A stretch of DNA of 64,000 bases. It comes from Panagrolaimus kolymaensis. Taxonomy: Eukaryota > Nematoda > Chromadorea > Rhabditida > Panagrolaimidae. The DNA lies in contig JAJQJQ010000050.1 of NCBI GenBank assembly GCA_028622995.1, positions 1,302,001 through 1,366,000 on the forward strand, given 5' to 3'. Of this stretch, positions 39,847 to 51,304 are shown piece after piece. Below the pieces are notes generated by a model, which saw only the letters and a list, made by a program, of their open reading frames with translations, was not told the DNA's origin and searched no databases. Every line of letters starts with the position of its first letter. Position 1 is the first letter of the stretch. A program made the position numbers and the translations under genes.

Positions 39847-41264
39847 GGCTAAGAATTTGGCGTACAGCAGCGGTGTAACCAAAAAAAATAATAATGAAAA
39901 ATTTTTTGCTTACAATGTTTCTTTTTTATATTCTTTGCCCTATTTTTTATGGATTTCTTTTTTTGTAGATATCAACGACGGTTGATAGGTTTCTTCTCCA
40001 AAATGTTTGTATGCTTCATCAACAAAAAAAAAGTTTGACATGTGGTGGGGTGATAAGATAGATAAATTTGAAGAGGGGCACGAACCTGTCATGCTTTTTT
40101 CTCCTTTTTTCTCTGGAATTCACTTTTCTTTTTTGTTTAATTAGGAACATAAAGCAAAATGCATACATCGAGTTCCGTTATTTTTTTAATGTTAAAAGTA
40201 AAAAGAATGAAAAAGAAGTTCTTGTTTACAAGAACGCAATGGACTTTTACTTTTTTTCTAAACTTAAAAAAACAAAACCGGTCAAATTTAAAATTCAAAT
40301 CAAAAATTACTTTTCGCGCATTTCTTGCTTGTTTTCATCTATTATAAAAAATAAAAGCATTTCATATCTTTTACGAATACTTTGATGGGTGGCTTTTCAT
40401 TTTCCCAAGATAATAACTTTCACCTTGATTTATGTAAATGCGACTATTTATAATATTTTCTTAATATTGCCAATCTTTAAAATTAAAACAAAGATTTATT
40501 TCCTTTTTTTTTGAAAAACTTTTAAACAAAATAAAAAAAGGAGAATTGAAAAATTCAAAAAATCTATAAAATGAAAGAGAATAAAATGGATCTGCTCCAT
40601 ATCGATGAAAAAAGACAAGCTTTACAAAAATCAATAAAATTCATAAAATTCTTTTTGATTTATGTTTAAGAAAAATTGATGTTATCTCTACTTTGCAGCC
40701 ATGCTTTTTTAAAAGCATGTCGAACAACTTTTCTTTTTTTGTTTGATGTAAGGAAAAAATCAAAATTGATTTTTCATTTTTGTTTTAGAAATTTTTGAAT
40801 TAAGCGAAAAAAAAATGTCATGCAAATTGATTTTTGCCAAATGCTTTTTCTTTCTGTCCGTTTTAAATTTCACAAAGTACCATATACGAAAAATAAAATG
40901 TTTGTTTGAAAATTATATATTTCATAAAACAATTTTATTTTTATTGTGCTTAACTCAACCGACAACACAAAAAAAGAAGCACAGCCAAAGTATTAATAAA
41001 CAAGAAAAGTTTGAGGCAAAAAGTAAGGATGCAATTAAAAAAAGAAATAAAAAACACATTTGTTGATATTATTTTGGAAAAATAATTACTAAAAAAAAGA
41101 TAAACGAAATGTTGAAAATTTTGCCAAAAAAGGTTACAATAAAAAAATTCCATGAACTTAGATAGTTCAAAACAGATTCAAATTGAAAAGCAAGAAAAAA
41201 AAACTCATTAAAAATGATATATTTGGCATAGACGTGGATCAGTGGAATAATTTTCAAATATCCA
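39847..41264. other. Intergenic region
   Basis: AT-rich. Frames near 40068-41066 (plus) are Lys/Phe-rich without a domain. No gene called. Confidence 0.55.
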
Positions 41265-42811
41265 TTAGCCACGAACAAGAACAGTAGTTCCATCAGCAAA
41301 AACCTTTCGAAGTTTAGCATGAAGTCCTCGTTTTTCAATGACCAAAATATAATTAAATTCGACGCATTCAACAGGAATTTTCATATTTCCAAATTGTCGA
41401 GCAATTAAGCGACAATTCGATGAGCATTTAGGATCTTTATAACATTCAACTTGTCTTGAAGAATTAAGCTTATAATAAAATTCATATCCCAAATCAGTAA
41501 TCGCATAACCGCGATTATTTTTAATATTCTTGAATAGATTTTGCCTTGCTTTATAATTCAAAGCCTTCATACTGGTAAAAAATTTAATTTCCCAATCATC
41601 TTTGGTTGGAAAAAAATGCTTATAAACAAAGTGGAATTCGTTTTTCTTCACCATTGGTAATTCTTTCAAAGGCAAAAGGATTTCAGCGACCGAACAAAGC
41701 TTGGTTAAATATCCTCTTTCGTTGTTGGAGTTAAAAAGATCTTCAGCTTCTGCACGAGGGACAATCCAAAGTGGATCTAGAATAATTTAAAAAAAAATTA
41801 TTAGTGAATTTTTATTATAAATCTTTAGTAGTGATGAATTCACCGGAGGAGGATAGTTCCATGGAAGTGGTGCTACATGGCAGCAGAGGAAAGTTTACGG
41901 ATGGTGGTTCCATTTACTAATTTAAAGTAAAAAAATGTCTAACTAACCCAGGGAATTTCCTTCAAGCACGGGTGGATCAAGTGGAACATTTTGGGGAGCA
42001 CCTTCACGTAGAAAATTTTCATTTTGCAAAGTCATCAAATCAACGATTGTTCTGTTGATTACAGTTAAACTTTCTTTTAATTCAGTTATATCATGTTTTA
42101 TTTCAGCTGTATCATCTTTAATGCTGATGCTTCGTTGATCAGTGGTAGTGATAGCTTTTTCAATGCGTGAATTACTTGCTTTCTAAAAATAAAGAATTTT
42201 TTAAATGTTTAATTCTATCCAAACAAACAAACTAACGAGGCTTTCAAAATTTTCATTTTGACGAGTTTTGGATCGATGTTTAGCAAGTTGAAAAGCAATA
42301 TTAACGCAATCTTCGGCGCACTAAAATTAAATTTCAGTCAAAAAAGAAATTAAATAAAAGTAAATTTACTTCAATAAGAGGTTTTACAAGGCTAAGATTT
42401 TTAAGCAAATTAGGGCTTTTTTCAAATTCTTTTATGAGATCGTAATGAGACGAATCTTTAACAAATTTATTAGCAGCAACATTCATCTCTTCGTTAAAAT
42501 TGATTAAACCCTAAATATTAATTCAAACTTTTAAAAGGCTTGCAAATATAAAGTTTGAAACTCACATTTTCAAGTTTAGTCGCAAAATCAGCTGCTAGAC
42601 AAAACGCACCATATTCAGCGTTTTTTAAATCCTTAAAAAATTATTTTATAAAAGAAAAAAACTAGTTTAAAATTACCTTGAAGCATCGGAAATTTTTTGG
42701 ATCGCGTTTGAGTTGATCGACAGTTTGCCGGTAGGTTTTCGTTAAAGAATTTTTTTCCACTTCATTAAGGGTAATTCGATCCACACGGGGTCGATGATGA
42801 CCATTTGGATA
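41265..42811 (-). CDS. Multi-exon protein of unknown function (5' end not resolved)
   Basis: Six exons (42811-42677, 42631-42566, 42510-42370, 42320-42237, 42182-41948, 41776-41265) fit perfectly in phase and give at least 390 aa. No ATG was found in the first exon (it opens YPNGHHRPRVDRITL after an acceptor), so a 5' exon is missing, perhaps within 42900-43200. Visible features are a helical Lys/Glu-rich N-terminal half, a coiled-coil-like stretch (about 165-210, SISIKDDTAEIKHDITELKES), a Pro-rich linker, and a globular C-terminus with four Cys (YKDPKCSSNCRL) ending TTVLVRG. No signal peptide or membrane segment. I do not recognise the family. Confidence 0.7.
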
Positions 42812-44091
42812 CTAAAAAATTAAATTAATGAATAATAAGAATTTAGGAATATGCAAATTTTGTAAAAAAATTCGTAAATAATTAAAAAAAATTTAATAAA
42901 TGAAATAGGTTAGAAAAGAAAATAGTGCTATTTTTTTTGGAAACAAAAGACCAACAAATAAATAAAAAACAAACTTGAAAAATTAAAGGCTTTTCCAATT
43001 CCATATTTATTGAAATGAAAAAGATAATTGAGATGGGAAGTGTTGATCTGAAACATTAACAAAATATTTTTTCTTAAAAAAGTTTTTAATCGCGCTTTTC
43101 TCTCATTGTTGGCAAAAACATGAAAATGAAATAGGGAAACATAGACCTTTCTTAAATCCAAATCCCACAAAATTATCAAAGACAAAAAAAAAGAACAAAG
43201 AAAAGTAACCTTTTAAAAACTTGAAAATTTTCTGAGCTACTCTTCCCAAGCAAAAAATTAGAAAATGAATGTTTCATTCGCTACGTTTTTGGCTGGTTTC
43301 GAAGCTATGAAGGAAAAAAATCAAACAAAAAAACCATTTCTGCTAATGCTTTAAACAAAGCCAGTAAAAAAATATCGATAGATGTACTTCTATGATTAGA
43401 AAAAATGCACATATGTTGGTTGGCGCCATGAGCAAAAGAAAGGTAACCTTTTAAAAATATGAAAATGTATTTTTCTTTCTTTTCACTGCCTCACATTCAA
43501 CAACGAAAAATTGTAATGAGAAATATGTTTCTTTTTTTGGCTTTTTTACTTTAAACTATCCATAAGAAAAAATTTCGCGTTTATTGGAACAAGAAAATAA
43601 GAAAGCGCCATAGAAAAATGCAACAAAAAAAGTACCCTAATTTTTTTTCTTCATTTTCTCCTAAAAAACCAAAACAGTAAATAACGATGTGTTCATCTTC
43701 TGATTAGAAAAAAAGTATTGAGACGTAAAAACCATGGTTGGATATTTAATGCTGTGTTAGAGACGTGAACCACGGTTATCTACTTTACCTTTTTAAAAGT
43801 TTTATGTAACTACTTTTTTTGTTTTATGAAAGGAAAAATTGAAATTTGGTTTTTCTTTAATTCTTGAAATTTTAAGTTTAGCGTTGAAGAAAACATAAAA
43901 ACCTAATTTTTCTTCTATTTTTTTTTGTCTGTTTTCATTGGCTTTAAATTCGCAAATAACTATACTCAAATATAAAATGGGCAACAAAAATTTATTGTGT
44001 CCATTTGACAAAAACTAAATAACACATAAAACAAAAACAGTCAAAAAAGTTTAATAAATGATAAAAACAAAAATTGAGGTAAAAAATGTTT
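42812..44091. other. Intergenic region, probably with the missing 5' exon
   Basis: AT-rich. The minus-strand frame 42928-43185 could start the preceding gene (MSLIILWDLDLRK then a possible donor), but I cannot confirm it. Confidence 0.4.
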
Positions 44092-46282
44092 TTAAAAAAT
44101 GGTTGAAAATAAAAATGAAGCCAAAAACCATAAAACAATACTCGCAATTACAAGGAATGGATAGCTTGCCATAAATCGAAGATTGAGTTGAGGAAGTTTA
44201 TCCACGATATTTCTTGAGTATACTGGAACATATCGATGGGCATATGGATTTGAAAGGAATATTTTTGATAAAAATGTTGCAACCCTCGTTCGTCCATTAT
44301 TCATCCGTAAATAATGAGTGAAAGCAGAATTGGAATATTTTTCTGAAAGTCTTTGAAATATTTTCACCATATATTCATTTTCCCATGGACCAGCATTTGG
44401 AGAAACTCGAGACATGGTTGCTGAGCATTGAGAAAAATTAAATTGAGCTTGTCGGCGTATAACTTGTTTTCGGCCTTCTGGAGTCAAATAATAAAGCTTT
44501 GTAATTGGGTCAGTTTTATGTTCAGGAGTATGGTTTCGGATGGGAGTGGAATTAAATTTTGGGTTAAATGATGAAATCGAAGAGGTACTTCCAGTTAGAT
44601 GGGTTCCATTTAAACAGCTGTTTGAATTATTATTTGGAGATGCTTGGAGTTGGGAAAGATCACGAGCACCTAATTTATTGTTTAAAATGTCCATAATTGC
44701 TTTTAATTGTTTTATATATCCTTGTGGAGCTGCCATTACGTTTTGAAAGAAACCAAATAACTTTGCTAATTTGTATTGGACTGGCTAAAAAAAATACTGT
44801 ATAAACCTCGAAAACAAATTTAGCAACTAAAAAAACTAACTATTTGTAATTTTTCTCGTTCGTGTGCTTCTGAAGTTTGCAAGTGAATTTGAATTTTGTT
44901 TTGAATTTCAGTCAAATAATCATCAGGCTCTATTCCCATAGTTAATTGATATTGTTGACACATTTCAGGGGCAAAAACACAATTAACAACGTAGGAAACA
45001 AAATTGATATGGGATGCCAAAGTCAAATCAACATTTCGACAACGTTCAATAACAATAAATAAAATTTCAACGAATTCTTTTGAATAATTATTAACAAAAT
45101 CTGCCATTGTTTCGCGATTTTCAGATATCTTTTTATCTGAGGGAACAACTAATGAGAGCCAGAAATCTAGAAAAAATAGTTTTTATTATTAAAAAAATGA
45201 TGAAAAGCTATAGATTTTTATTAACAAGCACACGATTAAAGTTTTATGTTTTTAATACTTTTTTATTTTATATTTATATTATAATTTGTTGGATAAAAGG
45301 TTTAAATCCTCTATATTCCAACATTATTTGCTAAAACTTAGATCAAAAAAGTTTTAGAAGCAAATGTCAAGAGCATCGCGTGCTTTTCTTAGTCAAAATT
45401 GACACCAGTGTAAGGAATAAAGATAACTTACCAACTAGTTCTTCATACATATAATCCAATGCAGAATTTTGTAATCGTCGTTGAAGCCAAGGTTTGATAT
45501 ATTTTATAACCGAATTTTGGCTGCTTAATCGTTGTTTGAATGAAGCAAAATCAGGATCAGCCGTGGGCGCCAAAAGGAAGCTAACATAATGCAAAACAAA
45601 ATGCTTTAAAGTAATTAGTTGATTTTCATAAAGAAGCGTTCGTTCAACCAATCGCTCAAATGCAAAATTACAAAATTCATAAACTCTTGGGTATAAACTT
45701 GAAAAGCCATCAGTGTGAGCAAAGAGATCGGGCGAATAACTGGCAGCAATAACTTGAGGCTTCAATAATCGCAAAGCTGATTTTGCTGCGGAATGTTTAT
45801 TGATTGCGCAAAACCAATCAAATTTTTTCAGCGATAATAAAGAAGCATCACTCGTTGGCAAAAGATATGTAAGTACTTCCGAAAAATATCGAGAATACAA
45901 ACTATTGACAAAAACTGGAATTGAAACTCGACTCTTTTTGCAATGATCGATTAAAGCATAAAGAAAGTTTCGGAAAAGCAAATCGTCGCTGCAAATGCAC
46001 TAAAAAAATCAAAGTTTATCACCCATAAAAAAAATATATACAAAAACAAACCTTGAAAACTTCGGAATTGAGTCCAACCAAATAATCAAATTTTCTCAAA
46101 TCAACTTGTTTGTAATTAATTTGGCATAAATCTATATCCATAGAATTCAAAAATTGATCCACCACGAGAATGGTAAAGCTTCGAAGATCGTGAAATCTAC
46201 GACGAGTAGAAATATCATGGCATAAATTATTGAAATGGTTAACTGGCGAAGGATCAAAATAATAATCGGCGGTTGTTTGCAT
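44092..46282 (-). CDS. SMPD4 (neutral sphingomyelinase 3) homologue
   Basis: SMPD4 proteins are tail-anchored in ER and nuclear envelope membranes and are linked to sphingomyelin turnover and nuclear pore insertion. Four exons (46282-46052, 45999-45432, 45166-44841, 44784-44092) give 605 aa, shorter than the vertebrate protein (over 800). Family-like segments are the N-terminal FNNLCHDISTRRRFHDL helix, DYLVGLNSEVFK, QLITLKHFVLHYVSFLLAP, KPWLQRRLQ, and the C-terminal LYYLTPEGRKQVIRR block. A final membrane segment (about 585-605, FLVIASIVLWFLASFLF) is preceded by a RFMASYP strand like the human RFLGSYR. No canonical exo/endonuclease-type sphingomyelinase motif is expected or seen. Homology is convincing over both ends and less so in the middle. 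Confidence 0.85.
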
Positions 46283-47405
46283 TTTTTGGGATCTGTAATT
46301 GAATAATTAAAGATCTAGAAGTTAAAAAATGTTTTAAAAGAATATAAAGGGTAAAGGTAATAATTAAAAAAGTAAAGAAAACGAAAAAAAAAATTATGAA
46401 AAAAGTGGCCGTTCAAAAAATTTAGAATGCGGCTTGAAAATTTCGTGCCAAGAAAAAAAATGATAGAGGGTCATTTCTTTGGGAACCGTTTTTTCTTTGA
46501 TTTCACTAAATTTGTTAGGAATGAAAAAAGGAAGAAAACAATTTATTATATTGGAAAAAGTCTTTAAGTTACATTATTTTTATTCATAGTGATGTCAAAA
46601 AATGTAGTTTTTCTTTCCCATTATTTTTGGTATTCACAATGTACTTCTTTTTTTCGAATGCAAAAAATAAAATTAAAGCTATCCATTTTTTTTTCTTTAT
46701 CGGCGGTTTCTTAAGTAATTCTTTCATTTTTCTTTTTTTCTATAAATAAAACAGTGTTTCAGCGTAGCCAAGTCAAGAATTTTTGTTGAAATGTTTTTAA
46801 ACAATATTTTGTTGATAAATTTTTTTTAATATTTTGTTTGAAGTACTTCATTATTTACTTTCTTTCCTCTGCAAACCAACCATAACTTATTTTTTACAAA
46901 GAAAAATAAATCGATTAAAATATTCAAAAAAAAAGAAAGAGAAACAAACAGGCTAGGATCGAAAGAAAAAGAAAATAGAAAAAAGTTCGTAAGAAAAAAA
47001 ATTTCATGCCGATATCATTTTTCTGATCTTCAAAGCTTTTAAAAATACATACATTGTGTGATTCGACAACTATGTTTTAAAAATAACATGTTAATAAAAT
47101 ATAAAATATTTCACTAAAGTCTGTTTCAACGTTGAAAATCTTTTTTTCAAAGTTTACTAAAATGCGAAAATCAGATACAATAAAAATGAGAACTCCTTTT
47201 TCGGTTAAAATTTGACGTATCAACTAAAATTTCATGCCCATACTAAGAAAACCAAAATATGTTGTAGAGAAATTTAATTTCAAAACTTTTTATTAATTGA
47301 AATAATTATATTTAACACTAATAAAAATTTTTAAAGAATTTTAAAATGAAAAAAAGTTATAAGAAATAACATTCAGCCACACATCCAAACGATACAATAA
47401 GAAAT
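46283..47405. other. Intergenic region
   Basis: AT-rich, no gene seen. Confidence 0.6.
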
Positions 47406-48469
47406 TTAACTTTCAAAATCAGTGCAACAAAAGTTTGCAGCGGTTGAATGATTTTCAGGATGAGGATACCATGGAGCAGTCAAATACAAACAATTATTTT
47501 GTGGAGTAAATGGAACTCCTTCTCGCATTAAAAGGTTGCCATTTCGATATAATAGTCGAGCAGATAAAATACCATTGATTCCAAAAATGGTTGCATAGGG
47601 TAAATAAAAGGTTGAAATTAAGAATTTTGTATCTCCTTGATCCATTGTAACATTTGAATATATAACAATATTAAGTTGATCGCAACTAAAAAAAATAATT
47701 AAATTAAAAAGTTGTGTTTTCGTTCTAAGAGACAGTCCATCAATTTTTTCGCTAAATTAACATACCTTAAAGGATTATTAAAGAATGTATGATCAAAATA
47801 ACAAACAAAATAATTAGGGGCTGGTTGATCAGTTAAATTACTTGGAACAATAGTTCTTCCAACAATATCATAAGTTAACGAAGCTGTAGCAAAAATGCTA
47901 AAATGGTCATCGGTATTGTAAATCGTAGTTCGACTGGTGAATCGTTTACACCGTGGCGAACTTGCTGATGCCACTGGGGCTGGTACGGATGAAGTACAAC
48001 AAATATTATGGCCCGTGGAAGTTTCATTTTCGCTTGAATTTGAAATTAAACAAGTTTGATTATTTGTAAATAATTTTGTTGTACCAAATGTTCCATCATC
48101 AGCTATTAACCCAGTGAATGTAGTCATAGAAATTCCACTTGAAAAATTTGCATATAAAAGTACATAAGTATCTCGAACATCAAAAGTGCATGAATTTGTT
48201 GTGGTTATATTACAGCAAATTCCATAATAGCATACACCTGTTGCTTGCTCATTGGTAATTGCATTAAAAATACTGATATTTGTGGCAGTAACGAAGGTTG
48301 TTCCATTTGAAACGCTTAATGCAAACGATCCTGATATATTTAAATTAAATTGATCATTATCATTAAAATATCCATTATAATTTACTGCTAAACAACTTAT
48401 TGGATCATCTGCATGAACAGCAGCAGTACTTACAAGGAGAAAAAAGGCTGCAGCAAATAAATACAACAT
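47406..48469 (-). CDS. Secreted Cys-rich glycoprotein B, unknown family
   Basis: Two exons (48469-47766, 47685-47406) give 327 aa. A clear signal peptide MLYLFAAAFFLLVSTAAVHA is followed by a Cys-rich, heavily N-glycosylatable sequence (YYGICC, NICCTSS, CKRFTSRTTIYN, GVPFTPQNNC, ANFCCTDFES). It is a paralogue of the protein at 22993-24015: the CKRF-SRTT motif, the PFTP-NC box, the terminal FCC-FE and the phase-2 AG|T intron are all shared. There is no transmembrane segment after the signal. The family is not recognised, so the function is unknown; an extracellular or cuticle-facing role is only a guess. Confidence 0.85.
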
Positions 48470-48689
48470 TTTGTGTTTTATTTGAGCAACTTTTTTTGCG
48501 GCAAAAATGAAGTCTTTGTTAGCAAAGTAATTGTTTTAAGTACGTACGTACACGTTTTTTTTTAAGTACAACAAGCACCACTCCCTCAATCTCATTAAAT
48601 TTTTTTGTGTGATAAGAATTAAATTTTATTAGCATCCTTAAAACTAAGAAAAAATGATGACAACAGAATGGTAAGAAGCAACAACGAGA

Positions 48690-48715
48690 GTATATTGATC
48701 AATAGATCAATATAC
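48690..48715. repeat. Perfect 26-nt palindrome
   Basis: Arms GTATATTGATC and GATCAATATAC around AATA, about 220 bp upstream of secreted protein B. Could be a binding site, a hairpin or chance in AT-rich DNA. Confidence 0.85.
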
Positions 48716-50724
48716 ACAATTTTTTGGAGCAAAAGTGTGGTGTATTTATTTTATTGCTTTTTTTGTTTTTAGCAAAGTTAAAGTTATAAACGAATTTATT
48801 TCTGAGAATCAATTTTCATAAAGTAAAAATCTTGTTATTTGATTGCATAATTTTTTCATTTTAACTATTTTTTTATTGGGCTTTCTATATTATTTAATTT
48901 TTTCATAATTAATGGGGCAACTTAAAAACGAGGTACTCATTTCAATTGTTGCGGTATACAATATCAAGGAGATGCTTTTTTTAATAAAGCTATGGTGTTA
49001 TCCAAGCTTTTTGCAATGTAGAATTCTCGCAGGAATATAAAAAAGTAATAATTCTCTACGAAAATTTTGAGATTTTGTTGTTTGAAGGAAGGGCTTAAAA
49101 ATTTACTACGAATAAACATTTTCTTTAGTTTCTTTCTTGTCTAACCAAATTTTATTTTTACAAGAAAGAAAAAAATCGATTTAAATATTCAAAAATAAAA
49201 AGAAAGAAAGAGAAAAGCAACCAACGAGCTGCGATAGATGAATAAAACAAAAAGAGAAAAAACGCTATGAAAAAAAATCAATATCAATCAATTTTTTGAA
49301 TTAAAAACACGGAACAAAAAGAAAATTGTGATGGCTCGACAAAAAATAAACAAATTTTTGAAAGGTGTATACCAAAAAATTTTAAAAAATGAAGTAAAGA
49401 AGAGAAAAAAATACTATTTTTTAGTTAACATCAAATTACAATACAACTATTTTCTAAGTTGAATCAATAAAAGTAATGTGGCATCCATAGTTTAAATAAA
49501 TGTTAAATTTTGTATAGGCTTAGAGTTTTTTTTACAAAACCCATGAAATGGATTTTTTATTTTTACCTTTTGATTGAAAAAAAGCTTTTCCATGTAGAAA
49601 CAAGTTCTTTACTTTGTTTTTTTTCTATTTGTTTTTGTTTCATTTTGATCCTAAATCCCTTTCATTATTATAAACTTCCTTCTTTTCATCCATGAATTCT
49701 TTTAATTAGACTGTTTATGTGGTGTATTTTGCTTTAGTATTACGCAAATCTTCTTTTTTCTTTCTCTCGTTTTTTTTTGACGGCAAAACTATTTTGATTT
49801 TTTTTTGCTTCAACCGGAAAAATTGGCCCTGACAGAATGATGAGAAGTTATGTCGTCGGCATTTATCTTATTGCTTTTTACCTTTCTTTTTTTCCCGCAG
49901 CAGAAACAAAAAAAAACAAAAAAAAAGTTTTGACAAGAAAATTGCTCATTTCACTCAACCGTATTTTGATTCGCATGCATCATCACAATGCCGAAATGAA
50001 TGCTTCGTTTTTTTGAGCGGCATAAAATTATTTTTTTTACCGCAAAAATGAGTGAAAGAAAAGTTAAATGAAGGGTATTAAAAAAATGATGAGTAAAACA
50101 AAAAACAAAAAAATCAAATCCATTACAGTTTAAAACCATTTTTCCCTAACTTTTTGCTTGCAATTTTTTTATTATTTTAAAAATATACGGTCTCGCTAAA
50201 ATTTATATTTATTTTTATTTCAAAGAGAATTCATTAATCAGACATTAACCCTTTTTTTCTTTCGATATTCATATAAAACAAAAACAAAACAACCTTGGCG
50301 ATATTTGATTTGGATGATCGCAAGAAGCCCCTGTCTTATGGCAAAAAAAAGTTATTGAATGCGCGTATTTTTCTTTTTTTTATTCACAAAAAAAGATAAC
50401 GATCTCCAACTTTATTTTCTCTCAAGAAAATCGAGTTAATTTTTTTTATGATGTATTTGTTTTTGTGTGTTTTTAAAAATAATGGAATCAACAATAAAAT
50501 TTAAGTAAGACTATTGTTTTAATTATGTTTATTATTTTTACCGTAGTATTTTTTATATAAATTTGAATGAAAAACATAAATATTCAAAAGTGGAAAAAGA
50601 ATGGCAAGTAAAAAATCTTTGGAAAGTTTTTTGTTGTGAAACGTAAAAATGAAAATCAACTATTTTTTAATTATAAATTTAAATTTAAAGGATTAAAAAA
50701 ATTAGACGACAAAATAAAATAAAA

Positions 50725-50979
50725 ATGGTCAAAAATTTCACGAAAATATATTGCAAAAAAATCAAACTTACTGCATTCGAAAAAGTTTTATGCAGAATTG
50801 GCTTCCAAGAATTAACAGAAAAAATTAAAAAAAATGGCGGACATCAACAAGAAAAAGAATTTTTTTTAAATATTGGAAAAAATGCAATAAATCACTTTGT
50901 ACATCAAATGGCACTATCCGTTTTAATTTTCGGACAATTACAATTTTTTATAACTTTGGTAATAAAAAAATATTTGTGA
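50725..50979 (+). CDS. Possible small protein, 84 aa, unknown
   Basis: An ATG-initiated frame with a mixed composition (MVKNFTKIYCKKIKLTAFEK..., a Gln/His/Asn-rich middle and a hydrophobic C-terminus ALSVLIFGQLQFFITLVIKKYL resembling a tail anchor). It is less biased than surrounding frames, but no homologue is recognised and no splice partner is clear. It may be chance. Confidence 0.25.
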   Translation: MVKNFTKIYCKKIKLTAFEKVLCRIGFQELTEKIKKNGGHQQEKEFFLNIGKNAINHFVHQMALSVLIFGQLQFFITLVIKKYL

Positions 50980-51304
50980 TAGAAAATAATAAATTAAATT
51001 TTTTGACGCCGACGATCAAGAAACAACAACTCTAAATTTAAAAACAATACATCTTTGGATAAAATATTTTTCTTAGGAATGAGAGAGAGAAAAAAGGTAG
51101 GAAAGAAAGTGAAATGGCTGATTTAAGAAGAAACAATTTTCAAAAAAAAATTATTGAAGAACTAAAGCTCAAAATAAAAGTGATTTTTAATATGAAATTC
51201 TAAATAAAAAAATTACAATAAAAAGGATAAAAGTTTTTTTATCACAGAAATTTTTTGAGGTTATTTTACTGCTATTTTTTTCTTTGGTTTTTTTTAACAA
51301 AAAT

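Larger units (their letters stand above)
48470..51304. other. Intergenic region
   Basis: AT-rich with an 11-bp-arm palindrome at 48690-48715 and one small frame at 50725-50979. Nothing else supported. Confidence 0.55.

Noticed and set aside
40068..41066. Hydrophobic and Lys-rich plus-strand frames
   Set aside because: No ATG in a good context, no domain, and composition equal to the surrounding non-coding DNA.
41835..41935. Extra exon of the unknown gene
   Set aside because: Splicing it in after the preceding donor leads to an in-frame stop; the model without it is perfectly in phase.
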